This document shows, in pieces, positions 1 through 9,133 of a stretch of DNA of 64,000 bases. The notes under the pieces are model-generated. The model made no database searches, had not been told where the DNA came from, and saw only the letters and a program-made list of their open reading frames with translations. The position numbers and the translations under genes are program-made. The stretch comes from an uncultured bacterium (GTDB taxonomy: Bacteria; Planctomycetota; JAJSAM01; JAJVHW01). The DNA lies in NCBI GenBank assembly GCA_937996235.1, contig CALKVK010000035.1, positions 372,001-436,000 on the forward strand, given 5' to 3'. Every line of letters starts with the position of its first letter. Positions within the stretch are counted from its first letter, which is position 1.

Positions 1-1446
1 TCGCTCTCGTTCCTCATGCGGCAGGCGGCGCGCGGCCACGCGGCGGAGCTGCTGCCGCTCGTGCGCGGAACGCTCGACGCACTCGCGCGCGGCGGCATCC
101 ACGACCAGGTCGGGGGCGGGTTCCACCGCTACTCGACCGACCGCGAGTGGCTGGTGCCGCACTTCGAGAAGATGCTCTACGACCAGGCGCTGCTCGGGCG
201 CGCGTACCTCGACGCGTTCGCACTGACGCACGACCCGCGCTACGCAGCCGTCGCGCGCGACGTCTGCGACTACGTGCTGCGCGACCTGCGCGACGAGGCG
301 GGCGGGTTCCACTGCGCGGAGGACGCGGACTCGGAGGGCGAGGAGGGCGTCTTCTACGTGTGGACGCGCGCGCAGGTCGAGGCGGTGCTCGGCGCCGCAG
401 ACGCCGCGCTCTTCTGCGACGTCCACGACGTGAGCGCCGAGGGCAACTTCGTCGAGGAGGCGTCGCGGCGGCGCACGGGCGCGAGCATCCCGCGCCTCGC
501 CGAGCCGCTCGCGGCGCACGCGCAGCGGCTCGGGACGACCGAGGACGCGCTCGAGGCGCGGCTCGCACCGCTGCGCGCGCAGCTCCTGGCCGCACGTGCG
601 CGGCGCGTGCGCCCGCACCTCGACGACAAGGTGCTCACCGACTGGAACGGGCTGATGATCGGCACGCTCGCGCGCGCCGGCGCGTTGCTCGACGAGCCCC
701 GCTACACGGCGGCGGCGAACGAGGCGGCGGACTTCGTGCTCACGCACCTCCGCACCGATGGCGGACTGCTGCACCGCTACCGCAAGGGCGAGGCGGGCAT
801 CCCCGCGTTCCTCGACGACCACGCGTACCTCGCGTGGGGGCTGCTCGAGCTGCACCAGGCGACGCAGGAGCCCGCGCGGCTCGTGGCCGCGCGCGAGATC
901 GCCCACGCGCTCGTCGCGCGTTTCCGCGACGACGCGACCGGCACGTTCCGGCTCGTCGACGCGCACGCCGACGGCATCGCGCCCCCCACCGATCTCTACG
1001 ACGGCGCGCTGCCGTCGGGCAACTCGCTCGCCGTGTACGCGCTCCTGCGCATCGGGCGCCTCTGCGGCGACGAGGAGCTCGCGGCGGCCGGGCGCCGCGC
1101 GCTCGCCGGCTGGGCGGGCACCATCGAGCGCTACCCGATGGGATATGCGTTCGCGCTGCTCGCGCTCGACGACGAGCTCGGCGCGGCGCGCGAGGTCGTC
1201 GTCGCCGGCGCCGCGGACGACCCGCAGACGCGTGCGCTGCTCGCGGAGGCGGCGCGCGGGTTCCGGCCGCGCGAGCTCGTCGTCCTCGTGCCGTCGGGAC
1301 CGGCCGGCGACGCGCTGCGCGCGGCCGCGCCGGAGCTCGCGACGAAGGTCCCGGTGGACGGGCGCGCCGCGGCGTACGTCTGCACGGGGCGGACGTGCGC
1401 GGCGCCGGTCACGAGCGTCGAGGCGCTACGGGCGCTGCTCGACTGA
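1..1446 (+). CDS. DUF255/YyaL-type thioredoxin-domain protein, C-terminal part (5' truncated by window edge)
   Basis: The frame is open from base 1, so the start lies outside the window; the first ATG at 16 is internal. The visible ~480 residues match the alpha/alpha-barrel part of the YyaL/SSP411 family. The family hallmark segment GGIHDQVGGGFHRYS is followed by a W-LVPHFEKMLYDQA stretch. Family members are usually 650-700 residues, with an N-terminal thioredoxin-like DUF255 domain that would lie upstream of base 1. The C-terminus holds a short CTGRTCAAPV cysteine pair, common in the family. The biochemical role is unsettled; a redox or sugar-epimerase-like function has been suggested for relatives. 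The gene converges on the phosphatase/cytochrome gene across a 111-bp gap. Confidence 0.85.
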   Translation, partial: SLSFLMRQAARGHAAELLPLVRGTLDALARGGIHDQVGGGFHRYSTDREWLVPHFEKMLYDQALLGRAYLDAFALTHDPRYAAVARDVCDYVLRDLRDEAGGFHCAEDADSEGEEGVFYVWTRAQVEAVLGAADAALFCDVHDVSAEGNFVEEASRRRTGASIPRLAEPLAAHAQRLGTTEDALEARLAPLRAQLLAARARRVRPHLDDKVLTDWNGLMIGTLARAGALLDEPRYTAAANEAADFVLTHLRTDGGLLHRYRKGEAGIPAFLDDHAYLAWGLLELHQATQEPARLVAAREIAHALVARFRDDATGTFRLVDAHADGIAPPTDLYDGALPSGNSLAVYALLRIGRLCGDEELAAAGRRALAGWAGTIERYPMGYAFALLALDDELGAAREVVVAGAADDPQTRALLAEAARGFRPRELVVLVPSGPAGDALRAAAPELATKVPVDGRAAAYVCTGRTCAAPVTSVEALRALLD

Positions 1447-1487
1447 GAGACGCGCCGTTCGGGGTCCGGCGCCCGGCGGCCCGTCAG

Positions 1488-1518
1488 CTCGGGCACCGGG
1501 AGGGCACTCGGGCACCGG
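1488..1518. repeat. Short direct repeat CTCGGGCACCGG, period 19
   Basis: The 12-mer CTCGGGCACCGG occurs at 1488-1499 and again at 1507-1518, inside the 111-bp gap between two convergent genes. Two copies only; no further unit follows. No clear terminator hairpin with a T-tract is visible in this gap. Confidence 0.6.
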
Positions 1519-1557
1519 ACGGGGAGGGAGTGACGGGGAGAGCGCAGCGCCGGCGCG

Positions 1558-2508
1558 CTACTCGTTGCGGTACTTCTTGTGGCAGGTGTTGCAGCCGTCG
1601 GAGACGGTCTGGAATGCGCCGTCCGCCGCGGCGGCGTCGTTGCGCGCGAGCGCCTCCTCGAGCGTCTTCGCGGCGTGCTCCTCGGCGGCGAGCAGTTGCA
1701 TGAACTCGGCGCCCTTCGCCTTCGACTCGTCGAGGCGCGCGAGCTCGCGGTAGTGCTCCCAGAGCATCGTGGCCTCGTGCTTCGGCGAGACGTCCGGGTG
1801 CTTCTCGGGCGTCCTCCAGCCGGCCTCCTTGCAGGCCTTCAGCAGGTCGTTGCGGAAGTCCACGTCGACCATCGCGTCCAGGATCCCGGCGGGTTCGACG
1901 ACCGACGGGAGATCGTCCGGGACGGTCGCGAGCTCCGCGGCGCTCGGCGGCACGAACGCGGCGACGTCGCGGTAGAGGCCGGGGTAGTTGGGGCTGCAGC
2001 CGCTCGACTTCAGGTCCTCGACGGCGGTCGCCGCGTCGACGCCGTCGATCGCCATGCGCGCGATCATGCCGCCCGCCGGACCGCGGTGTTTGCCGTGGTG
2101 GCAGTGGACGAACACCGGACCGTCCGCGGTCTGGACGGCCTTGACGATCTTCAGCTCCTGCTCGCGCGAGATGCCGCTGTACTCGATCGGCACGTGCACG
2201 TAGCGCAGGCCCCACTTCGCAGCGGCCTGGACGTCGGGCCTCGACCCGTCCACGCTCAGGATCGTCGTGTAGCCGAGCGCCGCGAGGTTCCGGAACGCCT
2301 CGTCGCCCTCGGGCTGGGCTCCCTGCCCGATGCGGTCGGACCAGCGGTGGTAGCGGTCGAGCCCGACCGGCGTGCCGTGGTCGTCGTAGCTCACCGGACC
2401 CGGGTCCGCCACGTGCTGCGCGGTCGTGGTCGCGGACTCGCAGGCCGGCGCGGCGAAGAGCGCGCAGACGAGGCTGACGACGAGGGCGACGGAGCGAGCG
2501 CGGATCAT
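1558..2508 (-). CDS. Secreted tyrosine/dual-specificity phosphatase-like protein fused to a C-terminal cytochrome c'-like heme domain
   Basis: The 316-residue protein begins with a signal sequence (residues 1-22) ending APAC, possibly a lipoprotein site at C23. Residues ~40-190 are a PTP/DSP-like fold with the active-site signature HC(X5)R: C136 and R142, with G139 between. The last ~100 residues are helical and end with CNTCH (C306, C309, H310) followed by KKYR. That position of CXXCH, a few residues from the C-terminus, is typical of class II cytochrome c'/c556. A covalent heme protein requires export, which agrees with the signal sequence. The ATG start is supported by AAAGGA about 7 bases upstream. 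The frame stays open further upstream, but that part has no coding appearance. Substrate and redox partner are unknown. Confidence 0.75.
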   Translation of the reverse strand: MIRARSVALVVSLVCALFAAPACESATTTAQHVADPGPVSYDDHGTPVGLDRYHRWSDRIGQGAQPEGDEAFRNLAALGYTTILSVDGSRPDVQAAAKWGLRYVHVPIEYSGISREQELKIVKAVQTADGPVFVHCHHGKHRGPAGGMIARMAIDGVDAATAVEDLKSSGCSPNYPGLYRDVAAFVPPSAAELATVPDDLPSVVEPAGILDAMVDVDFRNDLLKACKEAGWRTPEKHPDVSPKHEATMLWEHYRELARLDESKAKGAEFMQLLAAEEHAAKTLEEALARNDAAAADGAFQTVSDGCNTCHKKYRNE

Positions 2509-2675
2509 GTGTATTCCTTTCGACACGCGTCGGGAGCGTACGTAGGAGCACTGCGCAACGCACGGGCCAACCGCCGGGGATCGCGCCGGCCCCGGATCTC
2601 CCGCGCCGGGCGTGTCGGAACGGACACGGTGCGCGCGCGGGGTAACACGTGCGTGTGCGCGCGGCGCCGGCGGCG

Positions 2676-5279
2676 CTACCGCGAGCCGTTGCCCGCGGAC
2701 GGTCGCGTGAGGTACGCGGACAGCGCGAGGCGCGCCTCGCGGACCGCCTCGGCGACCTGGGCCGGCGTCGCGGTCTCCGCGAGCGACAGCTCGCGGCCGA
2801 CCAGCACGCCCGCCGCGCGGACGAGCGGCCGCGCCCGCGCGAGGTCCGGGGCCCCGCCGAGCAGGTCGTCGATCTGCCGCGCGGCGCGCCAGCCGAGCGC
2901 GGCGAGCGCCTCGCGCGCGTCCTGCCGCGTGTCGAGCGCCTGCGCGAGCTCGAGCACGCGCGCGCGCTCGGCGTCGGAGCCCGCCTTCGCGTCCGCGCGC
3001 AGCCGCCGCAGCCGCGCCACGTCCTCTTCGTCGAAGCGCGCCGCGGCCAGCTCGTCGATCGCCGCGAGCGCGCGCTGCGCCTCGGACGGGTCGCCGAGCA
3101 GGAGCAGCGCGTGCGCGCGTTCGAGCACCGCGAGGGCGCGGGTGTCGGGCGAGACGCCGGGCTCCCCCGCCAGCGCGAGCAGGTCGCGCTCGGCCTTCTG
3201 CACACGCTCGGTCACGCCGGTGGCGCGCTGCGCGCGCGCGAGCAGCAGACGCCAGCGCACGCGCGGGTCGTCGTCGCGCGGCGGCTGCGCGAGCAGGCTC
3301 TCGGCGACCGCGCACGCCTCGAGCGGGCGCCCCGCCTCGATCAGGCGCCGCGCGAGCCGCTCGCGGACGACGCCGCGCCCCGAGCGCCCCTCGTAGAGCC
3401 CCGTGCCGGCGTCCACCACCGCCTGGAGCAGGTCGAGGGCGCGCGGCCGCGCGCCTTCGAGCGGCATCGTCCAGAGCGCGTCGGACTCGTGCAGGATGTC
3501 CTCGACGGAGACGTGCGCGCCGCGCAGGTCCTCGACGCGGCGCGCGCGGTACACGTCCCAGACGGCCCCGTGGACGAAGTGCGGCGCGAGCCGTGCGAGC
3601 GCGCCGGCGGCGTCGAGGTCGAGCAGCGCGCGGGCCGCGGCGACACGCACCTTCGCGTCCTCGTCGGGCCGCGCGAGCGCGCGCTCGAGCGCGGCGAGCA
3701 CCGGCGCGCGGTCGCCGGGGCGCGCGTTCGCGAGTCCGTTCACGCTGACCTCGCGCACCGCGAGCGCCGGGTCGGAGAGGCCGTAGCGCACGAGCGCGTC
3801 GCGCGCCTCGACGAGGCCGTCGTAGGCCCAGAGGCGGGCGAGCGCCTGCGCCGCGTAGTAGCGCACCGTGTCGTCGGGGTGCGCGTCGCGCACGAGCGCG
3901 ACGAACACCTCGGCGGCCGCCGGGTCGGTGGCCTGGCCGAGGAGCAGCACCATGCGCCGCGCGACGCGCACGTCACGCTCCTCGAGCGCGCGGCGGCTCA
4001 GCCACCCGGTGACGTCGCGCGCGGACGCGGCGAGCGCGTCGAGGAGCTCGATGCGCACCTCGGGGTCGGTGTCGCGGAGCGCGTCGAACTCCTGCTCGAG
4101 GACGGCGACGGGGCGCGGGTCGCGCAGCGCGCCGAGCACGCGGATCGCGGCGCGGCGCACCGCGAGGGGCGTCCGTCCGCCGGCGCGCACGCGCGACGTC
4201 AGCGCGCGCATCTCGTCGTCCGAGACGTTCTCGCGCACGGCGGCGGCCAGCGGGAAGAGCGCGTCGAGCAGGTCGGACTCCGGCGTCGCGCTCTCCTCCT
4301 CGCGCAGCGCGTCGAGCAGGGCCTTGCCCGCGGCGATGCGCGCCGCCGCCGGGTCCGCCTCGGCGTCGAACGGGTAGGACAGGAGGCGCGCGGCCGCGGC
4401 GCTGCGCAGGTCCGGCAGCGGCGAGGCGAGGCCGAGGCGCAGCACGTCCTCGAGCGGCAGGCGCGGGAGCGCGGCGCGCGCGAGCGCGACGTACTCGGCC
4501 TCGTAGGAGCTCTGCCGGACCGCGGTGTGCGGCGCGCCGAGCTCGCGCAGGCGGCGGCGGAAGATCTCGGCGAGCGGCAGCGCGTCGCCCTCGAGCTGTG
4601 CGAGGACCGCGGCGGCCTCGTCCTTGCTCGAGACGAACGGCACGATGCGCACGAACGCGCGACTCGCCGCGAGCCGCACCTCGGCGTCGCGCGCGTTCCA
4701 GAGGTCGAGGAGCGGCGCGAGCGCGGCGCCGTGACCGGTGCGGCCGAGCGCCCCGATCGCCGTGAGGCGGTAGGCGCGCGTGCGCGCCGGGTCGACGGCC
4801 AGCTCGGCGAGCCGCCTGACGAGCGCGGTGTCGGCCCAGCGCAGCAGCGGCTCGTCGAGGCGCTGCGCCAGCGCGGAGTCCTGCTCGATCCGCAGCCGCT
4901 CGACGACGTCGTCGACGAGATCGCTCGCGTGCGGGTCGATCAGGACGCCCACGACGATCTGCTCGACGACGGCCGTCCGCGCGCCGGTGTCGCGCAGGAT
5001 CGCGCGGAGCGCCTCGCGCGCCAGCGGGTGTCGGGCCGCGAGCAGACGGTCGATGCGCTGCCGCAGCTCGTCGGGCACGCGCGCCACGACGGGGTTGTTG
5101 AGGCTCTGGACGAGGTCCTCGATGCGCGCGCGGTCCTCGGCCTCGGCGGCGGCGCCGTCGGTCGCGGGGTGCGGATCCTGCGCCGCCGCCGGGCGCGCCG
5201 CGGCGCCGAGCGCGGACGCGACGACGAGGAGCCACGGGACGGCGCGGTGCACGGCGGGCAGGGGGCGGGGCGGCTGCAT
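2676..5279 (-). CDS. Secreted HEAT-repeat protein
   Basis: 867 residues. An N-terminal signal peptide ends in a cluster of Ala before AQDPHPATDG. The rest is alpha-helical, with HEAT-like units through residues ~60-600, for example repeated stretches such as VRYYAAQALARLWAYDG and VRVAAARALLDLDAAGAL. A more TPR-like C-terminus follows (RVRWRLLLARAQRATG, LAVLERAHALLLLGDP). These solenoids are scaffolds; no catalytic motif is visible. The gene lies downstream of aroD/E/K on the same strand. A TAGGAT box overlapping the aro stop codon could be its own promoter. No strong ribosome-binding site precedes the ATG. Confidence 0.8.
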   Translation of the reverse strand: MQPPRPLPAVHRAVPWLLVVASALGAAARPAAAQDPHPATDGAAAEAEDRARIEDLVQSLNNPVVARVPDELRQRIDRLLAARHPLAREALRAILRDTGARTAVVEQIVVGVLIDPHASDLVDDVVERLRIEQDSALAQRLDEPLLRWADTALVRRLAELAVDPARTRAYRLTAIGALGRTGHGAALAPLLDLWNARDAEVRLAASRAFVRIVPFVSSKDEAAAVLAQLEGDALPLAEIFRRRLRELGAPHTAVRQSSYEAEYVALARAALPRLPLEDVLRLGLASPLPDLRSAAAARLLSYPFDAEADPAAARIAAGKALLDALREEESATPESDLLDALFPLAAAVRENVSDDEMRALTSRVRAGGRTPLAVRRAAIRVLGALRDPRPVAVLEQEFDALRDTDPEVRIELLDALAASARDVTGWLSRRALEERDVRVARRMVLLLGQATDPAAAEVFVALVRDAHPDDTVRYYAAQALARLWAYDGLVEARDALVRYGLSDPALAVREVSVNGLANARPGDRAPVLAALERALARPDEDAKVRVAAARALLDLDAAGALARLAPHFVHGAVWDVYRARRVEDLRGAHVSVEDILHESDALWTMPLEGARPRALDLLQAVVDAGTGLYEGRSGRGVVRERLARRLIEAGRPLEACAVAESLLAQPPRDDDPRVRWRLLLARAQRATGVTERVQKAERDLLALAGEPGVSPDTRALAVLERAHALLLLGDPSEAQRALAAIDELAAARFDEEDVARLRRLRADAKAGSDAERARVLELAQALDTRQDAREALAALGWRAARQIDDLLGGAPDLARARPLVRAAGVLVGRELSLAETATPAQVAEAVREARLALSAYLTRPSAGNGSR

Positions 5280-5288
5280 GCGGTGGGC

Positions 5289-5307
5289 AGGCCCGCGCTG
5301 CGGGCCT
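5289..5307 (-). terminator. Perfect 8-bp hairpin between aroD/E/K and the HEAT gene
   Basis: AGGCCCGC at 5289-5296 pairs perfectly with GCGGGCCT at 5300-5307 around a 3-base loop. It sits between the aro stop codon (5316-5318) and the next start on the minus strand (5279). No T-tract follows, so it may be an intrinsic terminator of the GC-rich type, an attenuator, or a processing site. Confidence 0.4.
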
Positions 5308-5312
5308 ACGAG

Positions 5313-5318
5313 ATCCTA
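5313..5318 (-). promoter_or_regulatory. Possible -10 box TAGGAT for the HEAT gene, overlapping the aro stop codon
   Basis: On the minus strand TAGGAT (TAnnnT form) lies 33 bases before the HEAT gene start and includes the TAG stop of aroD/E/K. The hairpin at 5289-5307 would then fall in the leader. No -35 element is convincing. Confidence 0.3.
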
Positions 5319-7346
5319 CGGACCCGGCGAAGGCGGGCCGGGCATTTCGCGCTCGTACGCCGCGACGACGTCGTCGGCGGTCTCGTCGGGCGCCGCGTCC
5401 GACGTGTCGAGGACGACGCGCGCCGCGGCGCGGAGCAGGTCCATGCGCTCCGCCCGCTGCCGCGCGAGCTCGTCGGCGGGAGCGAGCGCGGAGAGCGCGG
5501 CGCGCGGCACCGCGGCGAGGCGCGCGAGCAGCACGTCGTCGCGCGCGTCGAGGAGTACGGTGAGCGCGCCCGCGGCGAGAGCGTGGAACGCGCCGCCCGC
5601 GAGCGCCGCTCCGCCGCCGGTCGCGATCACGAGCTCGTCGGCGCCGGCGAGTTCCGCGAGCACGCCGCGCTCGAGCTCGCGGAACGCGCCTTCGCGTCCG
5701 CTGCGCAGCAGCTCGTCGGGGGACGCGCCCGCGCGCGCGGCGACGAGTTCGTCGGTGTCGACCGCCGCGCGACCGAGCAGCGCCGCGACCCGGGTGGCGA
5801 CCGTCGACTTGCCCGTGGCGCGGAGACCGACGAGCACGATGCTGCGCGCGCGCGCGCGCAGCAGCGCGGCGCCGAGCAGCGCGAGCTCGTGGCCGTCGGC
5901 GGCGACGCCCAGGTGCGCGGCCTGGCGCGCGGCCTGGTGCGCGAGCATCTCGACGCCCGCGACGGTCGCGCGCCCCGCGGCGGCCGCCGCCGCGAGCAGC
6001 GCCGTCGGACGCGGTGCGACGAGCATGTCGAGCACGACGCACGCCGCCGGCAGCGCCGCCGCGTCGAGCAGCGGCTCGCCGCCCGGCGCCCCCGCCGGGG
6101 TCGCGTCGAGGACGACGCGCGGCGCGCTCGCGAGCGCGTCGGCCGGCGTCGCCGCGACGGCGTCCGCGCCGACGGCGCGCAGCTCCTCGGCGGCGGCGCT
6201 GCGCCGCGCGTGCACGACCGCGCGGCCGCCGAGGCGGCGCACGGCGAGCACGCCCGCGCGCGCGGCACCGCCCGCGCCGAGCACCAGGCCGGTCGCGCCG
6301 CCGAGCGCCCGCACCTGCGGCGCGAGCGCGTCGAGGATCCCGCCGACGTCGGTGTTCTCGGCGCGCAGCCCGTCGGGCGTCGCCAGCACCGTGTTCACGG
6401 CGCCCGTGGCGGACGCCTCCGCGCCGAAGCGCGCGCCGCGCGCGCGCAGCAGCTCGGCGATCGGCAGCTTGTGCGGGATGGTGACGGCCGCGCCCGCCCA
6501 GCGGAACGCCGCGAGCGCGTCGAGCACGGGCTCGGGGTCGTCGCAGGACCACGGCAGCGCGACGACGTCGGCGTCGGCGGCGGCGAACGCCGCGTTGAGC
6601 AGCGCGGGGGAGACGCTGCCCTCGACGGACGCGCCGAGCAGCACGAAGGCCCGCGCGCCGCGTCGCGCGCGGCCGAGCACGCCGCGCCACGCGAGCTCGC
6701 GCAGCGTGGGCAGCGCGACGCCGAGCCGCCCGCCGCGCCGCAGCGCCGCGTAGGCGAACGGCGCCCCCGCGAGCAGCGAGAGCGTGCGCGTGGCGGGCTG
6801 CGCCACCACGTGCGCGGCGAGCCGTCCCGCGTGGCGTGCGACGCAGTGGAGCAGCGCGAGCGCGTCGGCCGGCCCGCCCTCCCACGCCACGAACTTCCCC
6901 GCGGCGGCGGGCGGCGCGAGGAGCCGCGCCACGCGCGCGTCGAGATCCTCCGGCAGCCGCGCGAGGTGCACGGACCGCAGCAGTCGCGCGCCGCCGAGCG
7001 GCGGCAGGTCGGCGACGTCGTCCTCGACGTCGATCCACGCGGCGCCTGCGGCGGCGGCGGCCGCGAGGAGCGCGAGGCGCGCGCGCTCGTCGCCCGCGAA
7101 GCCGCCGCCCTCGTGCGCGCGGCGGCACGTCGCGACGACCGGCGCCGGCGCGGCGGCGACGAGGCGCGCGACGTGCCGCTCGGCGTCCGGGACGAGATCG
7201 AGCCGCAGCTCGACGAGCCCCGCGAGACGGGCCTCGGGCGTCGCGAGCACCCGCGCGAGCTCGTCCGCGCTGCGCGCCCCGAACGTGCCGACGAACACGC
7301 CGTGCATGTGCGCATGGTCCGGGCGCGGCGCCGCCGCGTCGCCCAT
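5316..7346 (-). CDS. aroD/aroE/aroK: Trifunctional shikimate-pathway fusion: 3-dehydroquinate dehydratase (type I), shikimate dehydrogenase, shikimate kinase
   Basis: One 676-residue chain carries three consecutive pathway steps in order. Residues ~14-225 are type I dehydroquinase with all three catalytic residues: E108 (in WIDVE), H127 (SVH) and Schiff-base K151 (GKFVAW). Residues ~232-490 are shikimate dehydrogenase with the substrate-site SVSP, catalytic K293 (VTIPHK), D333 (NTD) and the nucleotide-binding GAGGAARA at 357-364. Residues ~500-660 are shikimate kinase with P-loop GLRATGKST (507-515), shikimate-binding DTDE (530-533), GREGAFRELE and the ATGGG motif. The frame is continuous and no linker is degraded. 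The start is either the ATG at 7346 or the in-frame ATG at residue 14 (7307), which fits the dehydroquinase N-terminus better. Last biosynthetic gene of the psd operon, 40 bases after ispE. Confidence 0.92.
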   Translation of the reverse strand: MGDAAAPRPDHAHMHGVFVGTFGARSADELARVLATPEARLAGLVELRLDLVPDAERHVARLVAAAPAPVVATCRRAHEGGGFAGDERARLALLAAAAAAGAAWIDVEDDVADLPPLGGARLLRSVHLARLPEDLDARVARLLAPPAAAGKFVAWEGGPADALALLHCVARHAGRLAAHVVAQPATRTLSLLAGAPFAYAALRRGGRLGVALPTLRELAWRGVLGRARRGARAFVLLGASVEGSVSPALLNAAFAAADADVVALPWSCDDPEPVLDALAAFRWAGAAVTIPHKLPIAELLRARGARFGAEASATGAVNTVLATPDGLRAENTDVGGILDALAPQVRALGGATGLVLGAGGAARAGVLAVRRLGGRAVVHARRSAAAEELRAVGADAVAATPADALASAPRVVLDATPAGAPGGEPLLDAAALPAACVVLDMLVAPRPTALLAAAAAAGRATVAGVEMLAHQAARQAAHLGVAADGHELALLGAALLRARARSIVLVGLRATGKSTVATRVAALLGRAAVDTDELVAARAGASPDELLRSGREGAFRELERGVLAELAGADELVIATGGGAALAGGAFHALAAGALTVLLDARDDVLLARLAAVPRAALSALAPADELARQRAERMDLLRAAARVVLDTSDAAPDETADDVVAAYEREMPGPPSPGP

Positions 7347-7386
7347 TTCGGCTGCGCCGGCTGCGACGGCTGCCGCAGGACGCGGC

Positions 7387-8256
7387 CTACGTGACGAGCA
7401 GCGCGCGCGTCGCGAACGGCCAGCCGCCCATGTCGGGCAGCGCGTCGTCCTCGACGGGCAGGAACAGCGTCGAGCCGCTGCCCGTGAGCTGCACGCCGGG
7501 GCCGAGCTCGTGCCGCGCGTGCTCGAGCACCTGCGCGAGGCGCGGCTCGACGCTCAGGGCGGCGTCGAGGAGCGCGTTGTGCGTGGCGTCCCGCAGCGCT
7601 GCGACGTCGCCCGACTCGAGCGCCCGGCGCAGCGCGGCCGGCGACACCGGCGGCCGCAGGTCGCGCGGCAGCGCGCGGTACACGTCCGCCGTCCGCACGC
7701 CGAACGACGGCACGAGCAGCAGGAAGCGCAGCCCGAACGCGGCGGGCAGCGGCTCGAGCAGCTCGCCGCGGCCGCGTCCGAGGGCCGTGCCGCCGTGCAG
7801 CAGGAACGGCACGTCGGAGCCGATGCGCGCGGCGAGGCGCTCGAGGTCCTCCTCCGACGTGCAGAGGTCGAACAGGCGGTCCACCGCGCGCAGGGTCGCC
7901 GCCGCGTCGGCGGAGCCGCCGCCGAGACCCGCGCCCGTCGGCACGTTCTTCGTCAGGAGCAGCTCGACGGAGCCCTCGTGCCCCGCGTGCTCGAGCAGGA
8001 GCCGCGCCGCGCGCGCCGCCAGGTTCGCGTCGTCGGCGGGCACCGCGCTCGCGTCGGCGGCGCCCGGCGTGACGCGCACGCGCACCGTGCGCGGCTCGTC
8101 CGCGTCGGCGAGCTCGCGGACGACGAGCTCGTCGGCGAGGTCGATCTCGTGGAACACCGTGACGAGCTCGTGGTAGCCGTCGTGCCGCCGCCCGACCACG
8201 TCGAGGAAGAGGTTGAGCTTCGCGCGGCAGAGCTCCTCGGTCTCGCGCGGGGCCAC
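7387..8256 (-). CDS. ispE: 4-diphosphocytidyl-2-C-methyl-D-erythritol kinase (IspE)
   Basis: A GHMP-family kinase that phosphorylates CDP-methylerythritol in the non-mevalonate isoprenoid pathway. 289 residues, the normal length. The N-terminal AKLNLFLDVVGRRHDGYHEL stretch includes K13, which aligns with the catalytic lysine. The glycine-rich ATP loop PTGAGLGGGSADAAA is at 106-120 and the IGSDVPF segment carries the catalytic Asp. It starts with GTG one base after the panC stop, so it is translationally coupled. Confidence 0.95.
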   Translation of the reverse strand: MAPRETEELCRAKLNLFLDVVGRRHDGYHELVTVFHEIDLADELVVRELADADEPRTVRVRVTPGAADASAVPADDANLAARAARLLLEHAGHEGSVELLLTKNVPTGAGLGGGSADAAATLRAVDRLFDLCTSEEDLERLAARIGSDVPFLLHGGTALGRGRGELLEPLPAAFGLRFLLLVPSFGVRTADVYRALPRDLRPPVSPAALRRALESGDVAALRDATHNALLDAALSVEPRLAQVLEHARHELGPGVQLTGSGSTLFLPVEDDALPDMGGWPFATRALLVT

Positions 8257-8257
8257 G

Positions 8258-9133
8258 TCAGTCCTCCCAGGCGGGCGTGCCCGGCGGCGCGACGACGCGG
8301 TTGTCGAGCAGCCGCGTGCCGCCGACGCGCAGCGCGGCGAGCAGGACGGCGTGACCGTCCACGCGCTCGAGCGGCTCGAGGGAGTCGGGGTCGACGACGT
8401 CCGCGTAGTCGGCGCGCACGTCCGCGCGCGGCGACGTCAGCGCCTCCGCGAGGAACGCGCGGAGTGCGTCGCCGTCGGTCTCGCCCTCGAGCACGAGCCG
8501 CTCGGCGGCGACGAGCGCGCGCGGCAGCCGCAGCGCCTCCGCGCGGTCCTCGGCCGACAGGTAGCGGTTGCGCGACGACAGCGCGAGTCCGTCGCTGTCG
8601 CGGACCGTCGGGCAGACGACCACGTCGACGGGGATCGCGAGGTCGCGCACCATGCGCGCCACGACGACCGTCTGCTGGAAGTCCTTGCGGCCGAAGTAGG
8701 CGCGGTGCGGGCGCACGACGTTGAAGAGCCGCGCGACGATCGTCGCGACGCCGTCGAAGTGGCCGGGGCGCAGCGCACCCTCGAACTCGTCCGTCACGCC
8801 GCGGACCGTCACGACCGTGGCCCGGCCGGGCGGCTGCATCGCGCGCACGCTCGGCGCGAAGACGACGTCCACGCGCTCGCGCTCGCACAGCGCGACGTCG
8901 GTGTCGAGCGTGCGCGGGTAGCGGTCGAAGTCCTCGCCCTCGCCGAACTGCAGCGGGTTCACGTAGACCGACACCGCCGTGCGGTCGTTCTCGCGCACCG
9001 AACGGCGCACGAGCGCGGCGTGCCCTTCGTGCAGCGCGCCCATGGTCGGCACGAAGCCGAGGGAGATGCGGTTGCGCCGCAGCATGTCCACGTACGCCGC
9101 GAGCTCCGCCGGGTCGCGGACGATGCGCGTCAC
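8258..9133 (-). CDS. panC: Pantothenate synthetase (PanC)
   Basis: Joins pantoate and beta-alanine using ATP. 291 residues. Signature PTMGALHEGH at 29-38 (nucleotide-binding HxGH class), the GRKDFQQ segment of the active site, and LSSRNRYLS, the KMSKS-like loop. The start is the GTG at 9133, overlapping the folK stop as GTGA. The longer frame upstream is the shadow of folK. panB and panD are not in this window. Confidence 0.95.
   Translation of the reverse strand: MTRIVRDPAELAAYVDMLRRNRISLGFVPTMGALHEGHAALVRRSVRENDRTAVSVYVNPLQFGEGEDFDRYPRTLDTDVALCERERVDVVFAPSVRAMQPPGRATVVTVRGVTDEFEGALRPGHFDGVATIVARLFNVVRPHRAYFGRKDFQQTVVVARMVRDLAIPVDVVVCPTVRDSDGLALSSRNRYLSAEDRAEALRLPRALVAAERLVLEGETDGDALRAFLAEALTSPRADVRADYADVVDPDSLEPLERVDGHAVLLAALRVGGTRLLDNRVVAPPGTPAWED

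Noticed and set aside
2649..7394. A 1581-codon open frame on the plus strand
   Set aside because: It lies antisense to the HEAT and aroD/E/K genes, is Arg/Ala-rich without any motif, and is explained by high third-position GC. The same applies to other long shadows such as 11255-15268 (minus), 22085-27052 (minus) and 30468-34781 (minus).
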